From: Paludibacter jiangxiensis
Lineage (GTDB): Bacteria; Bacteroidota; Bacteroidia; Bacteroidales; Paludibacteraceae
DNA length: 33,518 nucleotides
NCBI GenBank assembly: GCA_945870155.1
Contig: CAMBSB010000038.1
Location: forward strand, 1 to 33,518
Direction: 5' to 3'
A program made the translations under genes and the position numbers. Below, piece by piece: positions 1 through 9,110 of the stretch. Each line of letters begins with the position of its first letter. Positions within the stretch are counted from its first letter, which is position 1. Below the pieces are notes generated by a model. The model saw nothing but the letters and a program-made list of their open reading frames with translations, did not search any database and was not told the DNA's origin.

Positions 1-145
1 TTTAACGTGGTGCATAGTGCAGTTGTTTTGTTTAACTGCATAAAGATAAGCATTTTAAGTCAAATACACAAGCAATATGCTGATATTTTTCCGAAAACTT
101 TATAATATTAATTTATACGAATATATGGATGTTTTTGCGCAGTCT
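1..145. other. Foreign-looking sequence at the broken GH31 end; possible edge of a mobile element
   Basis: GH31 similarity stops near 145. To its left the sequence is AT-rich with stops in all three minus frames (113, 100 and 108) and no GH31-like translation. On the minus strand it holds a promoter-like pair (41-71) and an ATG at 15 reading MHHVK off the window. This fits the entry of an insertion sequence or other element, but no terminal repeat or transposase can be verified within the window. Confidence 0.35.
41..71 (-). promoter_or_regulatory. Candidate Bacteroidota promoter reading out of the left edge
   Basis: On the minus strand TTG (69-71), a 20-nt spacer and TATCTTTA (41-48) match the TTG-N17-23-TAnnTTTG layout with one mismatch in the -7 box. 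It points to a gene starting at or beyond the left edge (an ATG at 15-13 lies ~26 nt downstream). It is a pattern match only. Confidence 0.35.
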
Positions 146-2035
146 GACGCGTTGCAACGGACAGAAAGTGGCGTATTGAAACCAACGCAGAAAACGTTCG
201 TGATAAGTAGTGTCGGTGTACTGATTTGCCGGACGGAAAAAACCACCACAATCGGTTGTCCAGTAAGGTAATCCTGTAATAACATAGTTCAGACCAGCTG
301 GAATTTGACGACGAAGCGTTTCCCAATCATGCCCGATATCACCACTCCAGGTAGCTGAAGCATAGCGTTGTAGGCCTGAAAATGCACTACGGGTAAGTAT
401 GCACACGCGTTTTTCGGGCACATCATTGCGCGAACCTTCGTAAACCGTTTTAGTCACAAACAGCGGATAGATATTGCGTAATTTTTCACCGGGGGTGCTG
501 CCATTAATAACCTTACGACCTACCAAATCATCGTTTTCAGGCTCAGTAGCATCCTGCCACCAAGCATCAATTTTATAGGGCTTCAACAGGCGCGAACTGA
601 AGTTTTTCCAATAGCAAGCTGCTGCATCCGGATTCATAAAATCAATCCATTGCGTGTTGGGAATATAAAAGTTTTTAGCCGTCATTTCCTTACCCACTTC
701 GCATTTCGGATCCACTTTCGACCACACAGAAACCATCAACTTCGTGTTCAGCGTGTGGAGACTGTCCACCATTTTTGCGGGGTCGGGATAATCTTTTTCG
801 TCGAACTGCATGGCGTTCCAACCATATTTTCCCCAATACTGCCAATCCTGGACAATTAAATCCATGGGTAGTTTACGGTTGCGGAATTCATTGGTGTTTT
901 GCAAAATCTCATCTTGCGTCCGAAAACGCTCACGACAATGAATATATCCCAACGACCAGATGGGCATTAGCGGTGCAGCTCCTGACAATTGACGATACGA
1001 TGCAATGGCTTCGTCGGCCTTTCCGGCAAAAACCACGTAGTCGATACCTTCTGAAACTGGCGATTGAAAAACAGTTTCGTTGCTTGTAAGGCGTATGAAA
1101 AAGGTAGGTTTATCATTTTTATCACCGTTAATCAGCACGGTATGTTCTCCGGCTTCCAAATCGACAAAGGTACTTGCCGTAGGAGGTAACCAATAATTAG
1201 CAAAGCTTATAATCTCTTTATTATCAATAATCACACTGTGTTTTCGCGCCATTTTCTGTCCAACATCCAATAAAACTGCATAACGACCAGCCTTTTCCAC
1301 CTTAAACGTTCCGCCAAAACCAGCTTGCTGGCGAACTTCTTTTTTAGTTCCCTCGGTAGTGGTAATTTCTACTGTAATACTTTCGCCGCTAGATGAAACT
1401 GGCGATAATTCCACTTTGGTGTTGGCCGGATTAAAATCGGTAAGTCCGTAATTATGCCAAAGCAAACCGTAACCCTTGCTGGAATAAATAAATGGGATGG
1501 ATATCTGTGTATTCACCTGCGTCAATCGGCGTGTGAGGCCTTTAATATTCATGTATCCGTCCTGAAACTGCCCAGTGCCGAAAATAAATTCATCGGTAGG
1601 CGATGCAAAATGCTGTCGAGCAATCACAGTAGGTTCACCTTGCACTGTTGATGGAACAAGCGAGCGACCACCAGCTTCTTCGGCGAGCAGCAATTTGCCC
1701 TGTGCATCCAAAAACTTCAGTGCGCCAGTAGTACGGTTAACAACTACAGACATTTTTGCGGTAGCGAGTGTCAATTCCGAATCGGACTCATTAACGGTAA
1801 AGGCAGGAGTTGCCACCTTTTCGGTAAAAACCAAACTTGCATTTTCGTCAATAACGGATAACGAAAATTGCACCCGAATGACATTTTTACCCATCGGTTT
1901 CAGCACCAGTAAACCTTTCGCTAAATAAATTTCTAAACGGTCGGTTTTCTTTTCAAAACTAATCACTTGCGCCTTTGAAAAGTTGGAAAGAAAAAGTGAA
2001 ATTATCAGTAATAACTGGACTTTATATGTTTTCAT
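113..2035 (-). CDS. GH31 alpha-glycosidase (alpha-xylosidase-like), C-terminally truncated, probably non-functional
   Basis: I place the start at 2035, where MKTYKVQLLL opens a good signal peptide; the frame is open to an ATG at 2056 but those seven residues add nothing signal-like. From the 2035 start, a GH31 N-terminal beta-domain is followed by a PA14-like insert (~240-320; AGRYAVLLDVGQK, AGEHTVLINGD), as in CjXyl31A/BoGH31A-type alpha-xylosidases. The barrel has LIVQDWQYWGKYGW, DAWWQDATEPE (nucleophile D495) and SATWSGDIGHDWETLRRQIP (acid/base D566). After GLPYWTTDCGGFF and RWFQYATFCPLQRV the GH31 pattern ends, and a short unrelated tail (RLRKNIHIFV) meets a stop. The last barrel strand and the C-terminal beta-domains (a few hundred residues) are missing, so the product is probably inactive. 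Confidence 0.85.
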   Translation of the reverse strand: MKTYKVQLLLIISLFLSNFSKAQVISFEKKTDRLEIYLAKGLLVLKPMGKNVIRVQFSLSVIDENASLVFTEKVATPAFTVNESDSELTLATAKMSVVVNRTTGALKFLDAQGKLLLAEEAGGRSLVPSTVQGEPTVIARQHFASPTDEFIFGTGQFQDGYMNIKGLTRRLTQVNTQISIPFIYSSKGYGLLWHNYGLTDFNPANTKVELSPVSSSGESITVEITTTEGTKKEVRQQAGFGGTFKVEKAGRYAVLLDVGQKMARKHSVIIDNKEIISFANYWLPPTASTFVDLEAGEHTVLINGDKNDKPTFFIRLTSNETVFQSPVSEGIDYVVFAGKADEAIASYRQLSGAAPLMPIWSLGYIHCRERFRTQDEILQNTNEFRNRKLPMDLIVQDWQYWGKYGWNAMQFDEKDYPDPAKMVDSLHTLNTKLMVSVWSKVDPKCEVGKEMTAKNFYIPNTQWIDFMNPDAAACYWKNFSSRLLKPYKIDAWWQDATEPENDDLVGRKVINGSTPGEKLRNIYPLFVTKTVYEGSRNDVPEKRVCILTRSAFSGLQRYASATWSGDIGHDWETLRRQIPAGLNYVITGLPYWTTDCGGFFRPANQYTDTTYHERFLRWFQYATFCPLQRVRLRKNIHIFV

Positions 2036-2063
2036 AAAAATTGATTTATCGCACATCTGGTAT

Positions 2064-4619
2064 TTATATCACCACCGAATATGTCATACCCCAATCGCTT
2101 TGCACTTCGTATTGGTGCACAGTACACATTCTGAAATAGTACTTTACGCCCGCTTTTAAATTTGGCACAAAACAAGCTCCTTTGGTAGGCGTTTGAATAA
2201 TGTGTGTGTTGCTCGTAAAATCTTGACTAGTAGAATACTGAACTTTGTAAAGATACTCGTTAGGATCGCTGGCATAACCAATGCTAAGCCCACCCATAAA
2301 CGATTTAAAGCCCTTAACAACAGGAGGTAACACCCAGTTTTTAACTATCTTTTGAACTGCAATATCCGAGGCTGTTTCGCCAAATGCATTAACAGCTACC
2401 AATTTCACCGAATAGGTTTTGCCTATGCTCGATTCTTTTGATAACTTATCTGTTTCAATCCAGTTGTCGATAGTTTCGGGGGTTGATATATTCAACTCGG
2501 TTTCGCCATACTGCAATTTATACGAACTTGCCAAAGCAACAGGTTCAAATTGCACACGAATTTTTTCGCCATTGTTTTCGATAAACTTAATGATGGGTTT
2601 TTCGGGTGCCCGGTAGTTAATTACAGTGTCCATTTGAGCGTATCCGGTAGGTGTAAAAATCGAAATACGGCGCGCCTGAACTGCACTGTTTTTGGATACA
2701 ATTTGCTGTACAAAAGTGGAATCGCCGGGTTTTACGTCGGGCAAAGTTAAATCAGCACATTTCACCCATTGGTTGTTGGCTGTTAGTTCTTCGCACACCA
2801 ATCGGTATGAGCGCAGCGTAAATGCAGGCAAGTCAAGTTTGGCGCGCGGTTGCAATTTCACTTCCAATTTATTGGTTTTGTCAGTTACCACCATTGTTTT
2901 GAAAGGCGCATGCTCTTTGCGAATAGCATAAAAGGCGCGTTTTATATTGCCATAACCATCGACCAATCCCCAATCGCGGTTTTGCGAAACTTTGGTATCC
3001 CATGTTGGATTGTTGGAACGGTGAAAGCTTCGATAATCGTTGTAAGTCCAGAGCGAAGCACCAAACACATAATCGCGGTTGCGTATTTGTTTTAATATTT
3101 TCCCAAAATCAAGATTAGCCGTATTAATATCCTCGCCAATAAGATTTTGACCATATTCAGTCATAAAAACGGCTTTGGTTGGTTGAAAGGTACGTACGCG
3201 ATCGAGCTCCCAGCCCCATCCACCATAAGTATTTATTGGCACAAAATCGCTAAACTTCGAAGGGTCGTCGGACTGATGTGCTGCTGAGTGCGACACCATG
3301 ACCACGAGGCGCGATTTATCCAAACTATCTTTTACAAATTGAATAGATTTTTCGACATATTTCATTACTTCTGGGTTATGTTTTACGTAGCCAATTTCGT
3401 TGCCTACACACCAACCTACAATGGAAGGATGATTAAAGCTACTGTTAACCATTTTTTTAAGCCAAATAAATGGGATTGGATTATTGGGTTCGGCAAGCGT
3501 TGTAACGCCCCAAAGTGGTACTTCGGCAATAATCATCATGCCTTTTTCGTCGAGATATTCGTAAATTTCTTTGGTGAGTGGCACATGCGACAAACGACTT
3601 AGGTTAACACCAAGTTTTTTCATATTGTCAATTTCGCGCTTAAACATATCTGCTGGAAGTGTATTTCCGGTCAAACGATTGTCGGCCACCCAGTTGAGTC
3701 CCATAGCACGAATTTCTTCGCCGTTGAGCAAAAATTTCTTATCGCGAATTTCAACTTTGCGAATACCAAAACGCTCGCTTATTTCGTGCATCGGGTTATT
3801 TTCGGCCACCAGCTTAATTTTGATACTATACAAATGCGGCAAATCGAAATGCCACAGTTTCACTTCTTTTTTGGCCAATGCAATACTAAAATTAACTTGT
3901 TGCGCGCTACTCCCTGTAAATTGAAAATTTTGTTTTGCTTTGCGAATTGTTTTTCCACCAAACAAGAGTTCGTATTCCAACACACCATTTTTAGCCGAAG
4001 CTGATGGATTTTGAATGTTAGCAAGTACCGCAATATCGGCCGTTCCTTTTTTCAAATCGGGGGTAGCAAGAATATGAGCTGTTTCGATGTAAATTGGATT
4101 ATTTTCAATCAGTTGCACCGGTCTGCGAATACCTCCCCAGCTCCAATAAGCACCGCTGCGGAAGGTATTGTCGGCACATACAGCCAACACATTTTTTTGC
4201 CCCGCTTTCAGTTTAGTCCCAATATTGATATAATTAGGGAAATAACCACCAGTAATGTCGCTCACAAGTTCACCATTGAGCCACACTTTGTAATCGAGAC
4301 CTACCGCTTCAAACAGCAATCGAACCACCTTCGAGTTAGCATCTTGCGGCGTTACAAACGAAGTGCGATACCATCCTTTGCCCGTATATTGTGCATACTC
4401 GTTGCGAATATCCCAATTGCCTGGAACTTGCATTTTATCCCAGCCAGCATCGTTTGTATTGGTCGCAAACCACTGTTCATCAACACCTACCGAATAGTAA
4501 TCGGCTTTAAAATTCCAAACTCCATTGAGCGAAATAGTTTGCTCTAAACTATTTGCCTTTACGGTATAACTCACCAGCAGAAATAGAAAAAAAATCTGCA
4601 AAAAATTGTTTTTAATCAT
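2064..4619 (-). CDS. GH2 beta-glycosidase (beta-galactosidase-like) with C-terminal fibronectin-like domains
   Basis: This 851-residue protein has a signal peptide (~1-22). GH2 sugar-binding domain: ISLNGVWNFKADYY (29-42), VPGNWDIRN (65-73), GKGWYRTSF (80-88) and SWGGIRRPV (160-168). An immunoglobulin-like middle domain (~175-290, ending FGIRKVEI) follows. TIM barrel (~291-570): FLLNGEEIRAMGLNWV, GWCVGNEIGY with acid/base E408, and FMTEYGQN with nucleophile E488. Two fibronectin type III-like domains (~668-760 and ~765-851) take the place of the usual C-terminal GH2 domains. Known reaction: retaining exo-hydrolysis of terminal beta-linked galactose, glucuronate, mannose or related sugars. Beta-galactosidase is the most likely here by context. 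It is probably periplasmic. The GH31 gene follows within 28 bp. Confidence 0.9.
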   Translation of the reverse strand: MIKNNFLQIFFLFLLVSYTVKANSLEQTISLNGVWNFKADYYSVGVDEQWFATNTNDAGWDKMQVPGNWDIRNEYAQYTGKGWYRTSFVTPQDANSKVVRLLFEAVGLDYKVWLNGELVSDITGGYFPNYINIGTKLKAGQKNVLAVCADNTFRSGAYWSWGGIRRPVQLIENNPIYIETAHILATPDLKKGTADIAVLANIQNPSASAKNGVLEYELLFGGKTIRKAKQNFQFTGSSAQQVNFSIALAKKEVKLWHFDLPHLYSIKIKLVAENNPMHEISERFGIRKVEIRDKKFLLNGEEIRAMGLNWVADNRLTGNTLPADMFKREIDNMKKLGVNLSRLSHVPLTKEIYEYLDEKGMMIIAEVPLWGVTTLAEPNNPIPFIWLKKMVNSSFNHPSIVGWCVGNEIGYVKHNPEVMKYVEKSIQFVKDSLDKSRLVVMVSHSAAHQSDDPSKFSDFVPINTYGGWGWELDRVRTFQPTKAVFMTEYGQNLIGEDINTANLDFGKILKQIRNRDYVFGASLWTYNDYRSFHRSNNPTWDTKVSQNRDWGLVDGYGNIKRAFYAIRKEHAPFKTMVVTDKTNKLEVKLQPRAKLDLPAFTLRSYRLVCEELTANNQWVKCADLTLPDVKPGDSTFVQQIVSKNSAVQARRISIFTPTGYAQMDTVINYRAPEKPIIKFIENNGEKIRVQFEPVALASSYKLQYGETELNISTPETIDNWIETDKLSKESSIGKTYSVKLVAVNAFGETASDIAVQKIVKNWVLPPVVKGFKSFMGGLSIGYASDPNEYLYKVQYSTSQDFTSNTHIIQTPTKGACFVPNLKAGVKYYFRMCTVHQYEVQSDWGMTYSVVI

Positions 4620-4666
4620 TTTATAAATTATTTACGTGTTATTTTTTTTATAAATTGAATTATCTA

Positions 4667-7030
4667 TTACAAATAAGCAAAAGATATGGCATTAATTGCA
4701 ATGTCGAAATTTGGATTAATAACAATATCCATTCGTCTATTTTCGGGTGTAACTTTAAGCCGCACTATCTTGGCATTCTTCACGCTTGCTTCAATTATTG
4801 TTTGCTCCGGTGCATGAAGTTTAAAATCGACATCCCACTTTGTAGGCCATGCCGGCAATAGGTATATTTTACCATCGCCATAAGGATTGGCAGCCATAAG
4901 CATCTCCTGCAAACCCACCATACCCGACCCACCCCAGTTATGGTCGGGCACCCAATCGTGACCAGGGCCAAAAAATGCAGGAAAACGCGCTTGTGGATTG
5001 AAATTACCGAGTTTAGCAACAATACGTTTTGCGGCTTCTTCGGTATTACCCATTGCAGCCATATTCACCACTACAGGCATCCAAGAGTAGTCGCGGTTCA
5101 CTTTTTCGAAACGCCGTGTAGGCAAAAGCTCCCAAGTATTTGTCAATAATTGTTCGGTGCCCGGGTGCGATACGCCTTTCAGGCGATAAGGCCATGCTAC
5201 ATAAAACTCGGGCAATTCCCATAGGTTATATTCATTTTTCCAACTTAGTGCTGGTTTTAAAATGGTTTTACCCTCTTTTTGTTCCATTGGCAAATCGGGC
5301 AAAATACGAATAAGATGTGCAAAATATTTTTTCTCTTCGGTCGAAACAAGTGTTTCGGGCAGTTGGGTTAATGCATCCGTTATTCGCATTAATCCAGCCA
5401 CCACTTCGGTAGGATTTTTTGCATCGATGAGCAGCTCGATGGCATTGGCCGGATATATGCTTAATCGTCCATCCATATCCAATTCCTGTCCCGTGAGTCG
5501 CATTGTTTCGTTGCGATAATATGTATCAAAAAATCGCACAGTACCTTTAATCCATTCCATATCAGAACTTATATCTTTGCCCAATGTTGTGTGGCCATTC
5601 AAAGTCATCCATGCATTTTCGAGCATCATTGCAAACGCGAATTTGAGATGTGGTGCGCTACATTGTCCAGTAGCAGTGGGCCAAAGCGAAAGCCTCCACA
5701 CATTGATAGGCTCGGGAAAAACAACCCCCTTTGCGCTTAGTACACGAGCACGAGCAGCCCCCGATGCCGCATGGTTGCGATAAAATGCATTGGAAGCTTC
5801 GAGCAAATCGGTGTCGCCAGCAGCAATGGTTGGCCAACCTAGCCAACGCTGGTTTTGTGCCATGAAATTACAAAATAGCCAATGGCGTAGATCGGGCGTT
5901 GATGGCTGAGCCGATTTACGTGACAACTCATCGTTGTTGTTACCCTTAATTTTGTCAAAATTATCAACTGTAAAAATGCCTCCATTGAATAGCAATGGTA
6001 ATTTCCCATTTTGATTGGTAGCTAACATATAGCGAAATAGTTGATAGTTGCGCCCCACTACCCAAGCCGAATCACTCTCATTTTTATGTTTATTAATAAA
6101 AATATACGATCGATTCCAATAGTCATCCCAGCGCAATTGTTCGTTTTTTGCTGCCGCCTTTAAAATTTTGTTATTTAAAAAAGCTTTAGCTTCGGTTTGC
6201 CATTGCTCGGGATTTAAGTTTTGACCAGCACGCAACGCTGCAACAATAGTATGCGCTTTGCTTTCGGCAGTTTGCACACTCCATGCCGAGCCTGACCATC
6301 GTTGCCAATCGACTTTTGTTTTCGACATTGGCGTGAGTGGCATATTGCATACAATAGCGCCGCCAAATACATTGTTTTCGGTAGGATTGTAAATACTACC
6401 AACAGCAAAGTGTTGTACTTTTAACTCACTTGGCAACAACGATTCGTATTTATTATTATGATGTGCCCACACAATGCCATTACTCGTCATCGATACATCG
6501 TCGGGGTTGAGCCAATACTTATGATTAAATAAATCGAGGTGCAAACCATCACGACGCACATCGCGCCATGAGCCAAAACTTATTTCGAATGAAGTTTTGC
6601 TACTAGATTTTGATTCAATAATTAGATTTTCTCCTGCAAACCACAATTTTAGTTGAAGCGAAACGCCATTTTTTGATACAGCATTAATTTTAATTGAACC
6701 CGACTGGATATCAAGATTTTGTGAAAAAGAAACCAAATTATTTAATGTATAATTGACAGGGGTAATGCGCAAAGCACCTAATTTGAGCAGTTTCGCTCCC
6801 TCGTCATAAGCCATATTATGCGCTAAATAGAGCCACAAAGCACCATCCTGCACCCATACATTGGCACCTGCACCATAGCGCCCCGACAAGGGCATCGACT
6901 CCCATGCATCGGGCGAGGGCGTTGTCCAGTTAACATTATAACTTTCGAGCGAATTTATTTTTTTAGAAAAAACCATTTCGGCATTACTAAAAATTAGTGC
7001 ACAAAGAAAAAAAAGCAATTTATTATTCAT
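4667..7030 (-). CDS. DUF5703-type, GH95-like six-hairpin glycosidase
   Basis: This 787-residue protein has a signal peptide (~1-22). Residues ~31-285 match the DUF5703 N-terminal beta-sandwich: YNVNWTTPSPDAWESMPLSG, GAGANVWVQDGALWLYLAHN and LLKLGALRI. The corresponding GH95 opening is a LPIGNGxLGAMVFG motif. Residues ~295-720 are helical and (alpha/alpha)6-like, with PLLFNGGIFTVDN, STPDLRHWLFCNF, QNQRWLGWPTIAAGD and NWGGSGMVGLQEML. The end is a small beta-domain (LLPAWPTKWDVDFKLHAPE). GH95 members are alpha-L-fucosidases or alpha-L-galactosidases. DUF5703 proteins are related by fold, but as far as I know their activity is not established, so this is a candidate exo-glycosidase. No T9SS signal is seen. 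It opens the last gene block, 47 bp before the GH2 gene. Confidence 0.74.
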   Translation of the reverse strand: MNNKLLFFLCALIFSNAEMVFSKKINSLESYNVNWTTPSPDAWESMPLSGRYGAGANVWVQDGALWLYLAHNMAYDEGAKLLKLGALRITPVNYTLNNLVSFSQNLDIQSGSIKINAVSKNGVSLQLKLWFAGENLIIESKSSSKTSFEISFGSWRDVRRDGLHLDLFNHKYWLNPDDVSMTSNGIVWAHHNNKYESLLPSELKVQHFAVGSIYNPTENNVFGGAIVCNMPLTPMSKTKVDWQRWSGSAWSVQTAESKAHTIVAALRAGQNLNPEQWQTEAKAFLNNKILKAAAKNEQLRWDDYWNRSYIFINKHKNESDSAWVVGRNYQLFRYMLATNQNGKLPLLFNGGIFTVDNFDKIKGNNNDELSRKSAQPSTPDLRHWLFCNFMAQNQRWLGWPTIAAGDTDLLEASNAFYRNHAASGAARARVLSAKGVVFPEPINVWRLSLWPTATGQCSAPHLKFAFAMMLENAWMTLNGHTTLGKDISSDMEWIKGTVRFFDTYYRNETMRLTGQELDMDGRLSIYPANAIELLIDAKNPTEVVAGLMRITDALTQLPETLVSTEEKKYFAHLIRILPDLPMEQKEGKTILKPALSWKNEYNLWELPEFYVAWPYRLKGVSHPGTEQLLTNTWELLPTRRFEKVNRDYSWMPVVVNMAAMGNTEEAAKRIVAKLGNFNPQARFPAFFGPGHDWVPDHNWGGSGMVGLQEMLMAANPYGDGKIYLLPAWPTKWDVDFKLHAPEQTIIEASVKNAKIVRLKVTPENRRMDIVINPNFDIAINAISFAYL

Positions 7031-7688
7031 AAAATTAAAAAATATTGAATCACGAAAAATAAAATAAATACACTATTATTTTAAACAATTAATGACGCAC
7101 ACAAAAATCACGAAGCTATATCTGCTCATGATTTTTTAAATTCACTATCAAACAAAACGCTCTGAACGAAACAACTAATGCTACGTGCAATATTTTAAGT
7201 ATTAAATCTTTATTGCTAAAACCTTAGATAAACCTCCTAAATTGCTCAAATTCTACGATTGGGCTTTGGCCTGCAATAGAGAATCGAGCATTGATTGTGT
7301 AAAGTTTTTTCTTACACATTCCTTTGTCGGAGGCAAATTCTGTTTTTTGCATAATCACACATACCGTTCTGGCTGATAATCAACAACATTAAAAGGAATC
7401 TACACATTATATTTATTAAAACACTTCCATTTGACAACAGAATATAGAATATGATATTTTCAAACTTTCACTTTATTCCTTTATTGAATTTGCACATCAA
7501 TAAACACAAAGGCTCTCACAAAGTCGTTTTCATAATGATCAACGCGACTAACCGAACGAGAAATGCAATATTATTAAAATGCTAAATAATTAAAACATTA
7601 TACCCCATACCCCAATAGGGACAGGAGAATGAATATATCACTATTATTTAAAATCTTAGGTAATCGAAACAAAAGTCAATGAGCAAAT
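7031..7688. other. 658-bp gap without a recognisable gene; probable regulatory region for the DUF5703-GH2-GH31 genes
   Basis: This is by far the longest gap in the window. It separates the GH29 gene from the DUF5703 gene. I see no strong terminator hairpin and no convincing promoter. It contains a tandem GGGGTATGGGGTAT on the minus strand near 7600-7614, a twice-repeated AATCACGAA on the plus strand (near 7058 and 7106), and a 42-codon ORF at 7224-7352. A frame ending near 7500 reads RVDHYENDFVRAFVFIDVQ on the minus strand, which looks coding-like but has no start. It could hold a promoter, leader RNA or remnants of lost genes. Confidence 0.5.
7224..7352 (-). CDS. Possible 42-residue ORF, unknown
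   Basis: An ATG-started frame encodes 42 residues (start MQKTEFASDKGMCKKKLYT, end VEFEQFRRFI) in the long gap between the GH29 and DUF5703 genes. It has balanced composition and three Cys/Lys-rich positions, but no signal peptide, membrane segment or family that I recognise. The opposite strand is also open across the same bases without a start codon, so coding is unproven. It may be a small gene, a remnant or chance. Confidence 0.2.
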   Translation of the reverse strand: MQKTEFASDKGMCKKKLYTINARFSIAGQSPIVEFEQFRRFI

Positions 7689-9041
7689 TTATCGAATAAT
7701 CAACTTCACCACATCCACATTATTGGTTCGTTGATTTTCAGGTATATTCAATTTCAATGTTCCGCTTTCGTAGGTAAAAGCAACGGTTTTTTTTGATTTT
7801 AGCAAGAAAGCTTTAACAGGTTTTGGGGCATTTCTCCATACAACTTCGGCTTTTTCTCCTGGCAAAAAATGCACATAAGCAACACCTGTATTGGTAGTTA
7901 CCGGTGTGTTTACATCTGCAGGCCAAGGCCCTGCATTGGCACTAATCACGGCTTCTCTGCTGTGTTTCATCCATTTTTCCATCTCTTTCCATGCTGTTAA
8001 TGCCTGCTGCGGTACTTCGCCCGAGGCTTTAGGTCCTACATTGGCCAATAAATTGCCACCCCATGCCCGTAGCTTCACAAGCGAAGTAATAACTTCGGCA
8101 GCCGTATCCCATCCAGCATCTTCGGTATATGCCCACTTACGGCTTGGCCAGCAGGTTTCGCAAGTTTCGAACCAACCTGTGAAACGCTTTTGCGGTAAAG
8201 CACCTTCGGTGTCGCCATAATCGCCACCCTCAGCGCCATTACGACGGTTTATAACAATGCCGGGTTGAAGTGAACGTACCAATTTATTGGGTATTTCGCC
8301 CTTGCCACCATCAAACCACATCAAATCAATTTTACCATAGTTACTGAGTAGTTCGGTCACTTGGTTTTTCAGGTGCTCGTGGCGTTCACGTTCATATTCG
8401 GGTGTTTTTTCGGGCAAAACCGTAGGTTTATGGTCCATATCAAACGTACCATTTCGGTAGGCAAAATTTTTATACTTGCGCTCGTAATACCAATCGGGAG
8501 GCGAAAAATAAAGTCCAATGCGTAATCCGTTTTTGCGACAAGCCGCCACAAATTCTTTCACAAAATCGCGCCCTCCAAAGTGTGTTTTGGTGCCTATTTC
8601 GCCATATTGCGAGGGCCAAAGTGTGAATCCATCATGATGGCGCGTAACAAAAACAGCATAAGTAAAACCTGCTGCTTTGGCAGCTTTTAGCATTTTATCG
8701 AAATCAATTTTATCGGCTACCCAATTATCGAGTTGTTTGTAATAATTGTTTGGCGTAATGGTGGCATCTTTCCACGGTTTATTGGCAAGCATGTTCCACG
8801 ATAGGTCGCCGGTAGCATTTACAGCAGTCATGCCCCAATGTATAAAAAGCCCCAAACCCGCTTTGGGAAACCACTGAGCATCGGGATGCATGTTAGCGCC
8901 GCCCGCGTTTCTGGCTATTTGTTGCAGTTGCTGTGCCTGAAAAATAGCTGCAGAGTCGGGCATATTGCTTGTTTGCTGTGCTATAGCCTGAGTTAAACTT
9001 ATGTTTAAGGCAATAACTAACATGAATAGTCGATTTTTCAT
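7689..9041 (-). CDS. GH29 alpha-L-fucosidase (or alpha-L-galactosidase)
   Basis: This 450-residue protein has a signal peptide (~1-21, ending in AIAQ) and no sorting domain, so it is predicted periplasmic. It is a classical GH29: FPKAGLGLFIHWGMTAV (H68), the FVTRHHDGFTLWPSQYG motif (H135, H136), LYFSPPDWYY, DLMWFDGGKGE with D244 as likely nucleophile, FETCETCW with a candidate acid/base Glu at 292 or 295, and GGNLLANVGPKASGEVP. A short C-terminal beta-domain follows, as usual. Known reaction: retaining hydrolysis of terminal alpha-L-fucosyl residues; some members take alpha-L-galactose. It lies 69 bp after the 880-residue enzyme and is the last gene before the 658-bp gap. Confidence 0.92.
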   Translation of the reverse strand: MKNRLFMLVIALNISLTQAIAQQTSNMPDSAAIFQAQQLQQIARNAGGANMHPDAQWFPKAGLGLFIHWGMTAVNATGDLSWNMLANKPWKDATITPNNYYKQLDNWVADKIDFDKMLKAAKAAGFTYAVFVTRHHDGFTLWPSQYGEIGTKTHFGGRDFVKEFVAACRKNGLRIGLYFSPPDWYYERKYKNFAYRNGTFDMDHKPTVLPEKTPEYERERHEHLKNQVTELLSNYGKIDLMWFDGGKGEIPNKLVRSLQPGIVINRRNGAEGGDYGDTEGALPQKRFTGWFETCETCWPSRKWAYTEDAGWDTAAEVITSLVKLRAWGGNLLANVGPKASGEVPQQALTAWKEMEKWMKHSREAVISANAGPWPADVNTPVTTNTGVAYVHFLPGEKAEVVWRNAPKPVKAFLLKSKKTVAFTYESGTLKLNIPENQRTNNVDVVKLIIR

Positions 9042-9110
9042 TTTAATGATAATTCTCGTTTTTGAAATGTATTTTATAAACTATTGTATCCTGTAATTCC
9101 CCTTAATCAT

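Noticed and set aside
4011-4547. Plus-strand 178-codon ORF
   Set aside because: It is antisense to the N-terminal half of the GH2 gene, whose motifs are clear; there is no family resemblance.
4620-4666. Possible terminator between DUF5703 and GH2 genes
   Set aside because: The AATTTATAAAA sequences are direct repeats rather than a stem with a T run, and the short gap suggests co-transcription.
7600-7625. CCCTATTGGGG hairpin after the GH29 gene as terminator
   Set aside because: The stem is only about 3-4 bp and no T run follows; it is too weak to call.
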